DNA of 33,469 nt, from assembly GCA_016649855.1 (NCBI GenBank), contig JAENWQ010000004.1, positions 1 to 33,469 of the forward strand, given 5' to 3'. This document shows positions 33,201 to 33,469 of this stretch, piece by piece; within the stretch, counting starts at the first letter, position 1; every line of letters starts with the position of its first letter. The translations under genes and the position numbers were made by a program. The stretch is from Actinomycetota bacterium (GTDB taxonomy: Bacteria; Actinomycetota; CADDZG01; WHSQ01). The notes under the pieces are model-generated. The model did not search any database and was not told the origin of the DNA. It saw only the letters and a program-made list of their open reading frames with translations.

Positions 33201-33469
33201 GCTTCTGCTCACGGATGCCGTGGTCCTGAAGCTCGAGGTAGAAGCGGTCGCCGAAAACATCCTTGTACTGCGCGGCCTTCTGCCGCGCCCCGACGAGGTC
33301 ACCGGCGACGATGCGCTTGGGGATCTCTGCCGAGAGGCAGCCGGAGAGACAGATGATCCCCTCGGAGAACTGCTCGATCAGTTCCCAGTCGGACCGAGGC
33401 TGGTAGTGGAAGCCCTCGAGCCATGCCTTGGAGCTGATCTTGATCAGGTTCTTGTAACCGGTCTGGTTC
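30292..33469 (-). CDS. dnaE: DNA polymerase III alpha subunit, N-terminally cut by the window
   Basis: About 1,058 C-terminal residues of the replicative polymerase, running off the window edge; roughly 100 N-terminal residues are missing. The rest of the PHP domain is seen at GFHYQPRSDWELIEQFSEG and CTNDSHYTHKEDAPGHE. The polymerase core has VGPGRGSAAGSVVTYALGI, the catalytic aspartates in MPDIDIDFDDRRRGDVI, and SAGIHAAAVVIGPDPL. The tail has helix-hairpin-helix and OB-fold segments (LEDLSGAQVEVLCFPKSVEK). The frame is open throughout. The internal ATG at 33096 is not the start, since PHP-domain sequence continues upstream of it. Stop TAA at 30292-30294. Confidence 0.97.
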   Translation of the reverse strand, partial: NQTGYKNLIKISSKAWLEGFHYQPRSDWELIEQFSEGIICLSGCLSAEIPKRIVAGDLVGARQKAAQYKDVFGDRFYLELQDHGIREQKPLNDELVKIGEELGISWVCTNDSHYTHKEDAPGHEVLLCINTGSELSDPNRFKFDSDEFYLKRPDEMEQRFARWPGACETSLEIAERCNVEITLGNALLPRYEVPEGETLETHLRKLVFDGIQKRYGEPTPEVEKRAEYELKTIGDMQYDGYFLVVQDFVNWAKQQGIRVGPGRGSAAGSVVTYALGITELDPIRYNLMFERFLNPERVEMPDIDIDFDDRRRGDVIRYVQEKYGEDHVAQIVTYGTIKGKQAIKDAARVLGFPYAEGDKLTKMYPPLDQGRDHGLRQALETSTELCGAYNSGGAAKEIIDTALQVENLKRSAGIHAAAVVIGPDPLVEHLPLRRGDHGEIVTQFDMGGVNELGLLKMDFLGLRNLSVIELTLDYIRANKNEEADIDHLDLDDPKVYEILCRGDSDGVFQLESDGMRRLLVQLKPDRFEQVMALIALYRPGPMGEIPKYIARKHDAAKISYLHPLLEEITEETYGVLVYQEQIVQMLQIIAGYTPGEADMVRKAIGKKDRQIMAREEPRFVEGCAKSGMPEKEAKGLWTLIQPFADYSFNRAHSACYAYVAYQTAWLKTHHPVEYMAALLTSVKDRKDDKPKYLSMARRMGIEVTLPDVNTSDMDFTPVGEQVAFGLSAVRGIGEGVVEKIVEARKSKGAFESFHDFCRKVDPVCLNRKTLESLIKAGAFESLGHSRKGLMDAFESLRAEILERREREDAGQFALWGGLDASDDDARHPDQPVPLGEFPKELLLQYEKEMLGVFVSDHPLLGIEGLLGRMTDGPISSLESRRQGENCTIGGLVAALQKRVTRKGDVMMILTLEDLSGAQVEVLCFPKSVEKYGMYLKPDAILLIQGRIDRDARDDSVKMVAMEVREPKLGDNRPLEIYFALDECTPKLIDQLKDILSGHAGGAQVFLHLSSRTKSTTLKLASEYWVDQTNGLHAELKHHFGPNVLFPPSGESGGQRAAG

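Noticed and set aside
1-33469. CRISPR array, prophage, transposase or riboswitch
   Set aside because: No regularly spaced repeats, phage or transposase genes were seen, and the leaders of the his, trp and liv genes are too short or lack recognisable riboswitch/T-box structure.

Overview
The window is GC-rich, tightly packed bacterial DNA with short intergenic spaces and many start/stop overlaps of the ATGA, GTGA and TGATG type. Several features point to an actinobacterium: a DUF222/13E12-type HNH protein behind a perfect CGAAC-N4-GTTCG LexA box, a PdtaR-like ANTAR response regulator, many apparently leaderless genes (TANNNT about 6-7 nt before the start codon), frequent GTG/TTG starts, and a his-trp gene order that, from memory, resembles mycobacteria (hisDCBHA..FI..trpE-x-trpC-B-A). 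I cannot place it below phylum level.

Layout. 1-234 (-) holds only the C-terminal part of an ABC ATPase behind a palindromic operator-like sequence. 362-1909 holds a divergent pair, a family 5 uracil-DNA glycosylase and a DUF554 membrane protein. 1914-5162 (-) is a polar amino acid ABC transporter (binding protein, permease, ATPase) followed by a cupredoxin lipoprotein. 5348-7013 (+) encodes the two subunits of an aconitase X-type dehydratase. 7006-8282 (-) is an SOS-controlled DUF222-HNH gene with a likely frameshift near its 3' end. 8364-16168 (-) is a branched-chain-type ABC transporter operon (livK-H-M-G-F) that runs into an ornithine-cyclodeaminase-family reductase and a sarcosine-oxidase-like flavoenzyme. 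16411-17300 (-) holds a coiled-coil protein and an ANTAR regulator. A tRNA-Leu(CAA) lies at 17414-17496 (+). 17697-29606 (-) is a near-continuous his-trp supra-operon: zinc ribbon, hisD-C-B-H-A-F, an M24 peptidase, hisI, trpE, an M28-like lipoprotein, trpC-B-A. 29630-30286 (+) is a metallo-beta-lactamase-fold hydrolase, and 30292 to the window end (-) is dnaE, cut at its N-terminus.

How the genes fit together. The his-trp block covers most of histidine synthesis and the later tryptophan steps; hisG, hisE, trpD, trpF and trpG are not in the window. The two amino acid importers, aconitase X, the ketimine-reductase-like protein and the amine oxidase could together take up and degrade an imino acid such as cis-3-hydroxyproline; this is inference from family membership and proximity.

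Most notable signals. A 37-bp palindromic element occurs twice, in coding sequence at the trpC/trpB junction and inside trpB, with covarying stem arms. A second short repeat family lies in-frame in udgB and the DUF554 gene and as an array at the ocd/oxidase junction. An apparently inactivated M28 peptidase sits in the trp operon, an M24 peptidase is embedded between hisF and hisI, and a recurring leaderless-promoter motif includes a 23-bp bidirectional one. I found no CRISPR array, prophage or insertion sequence.
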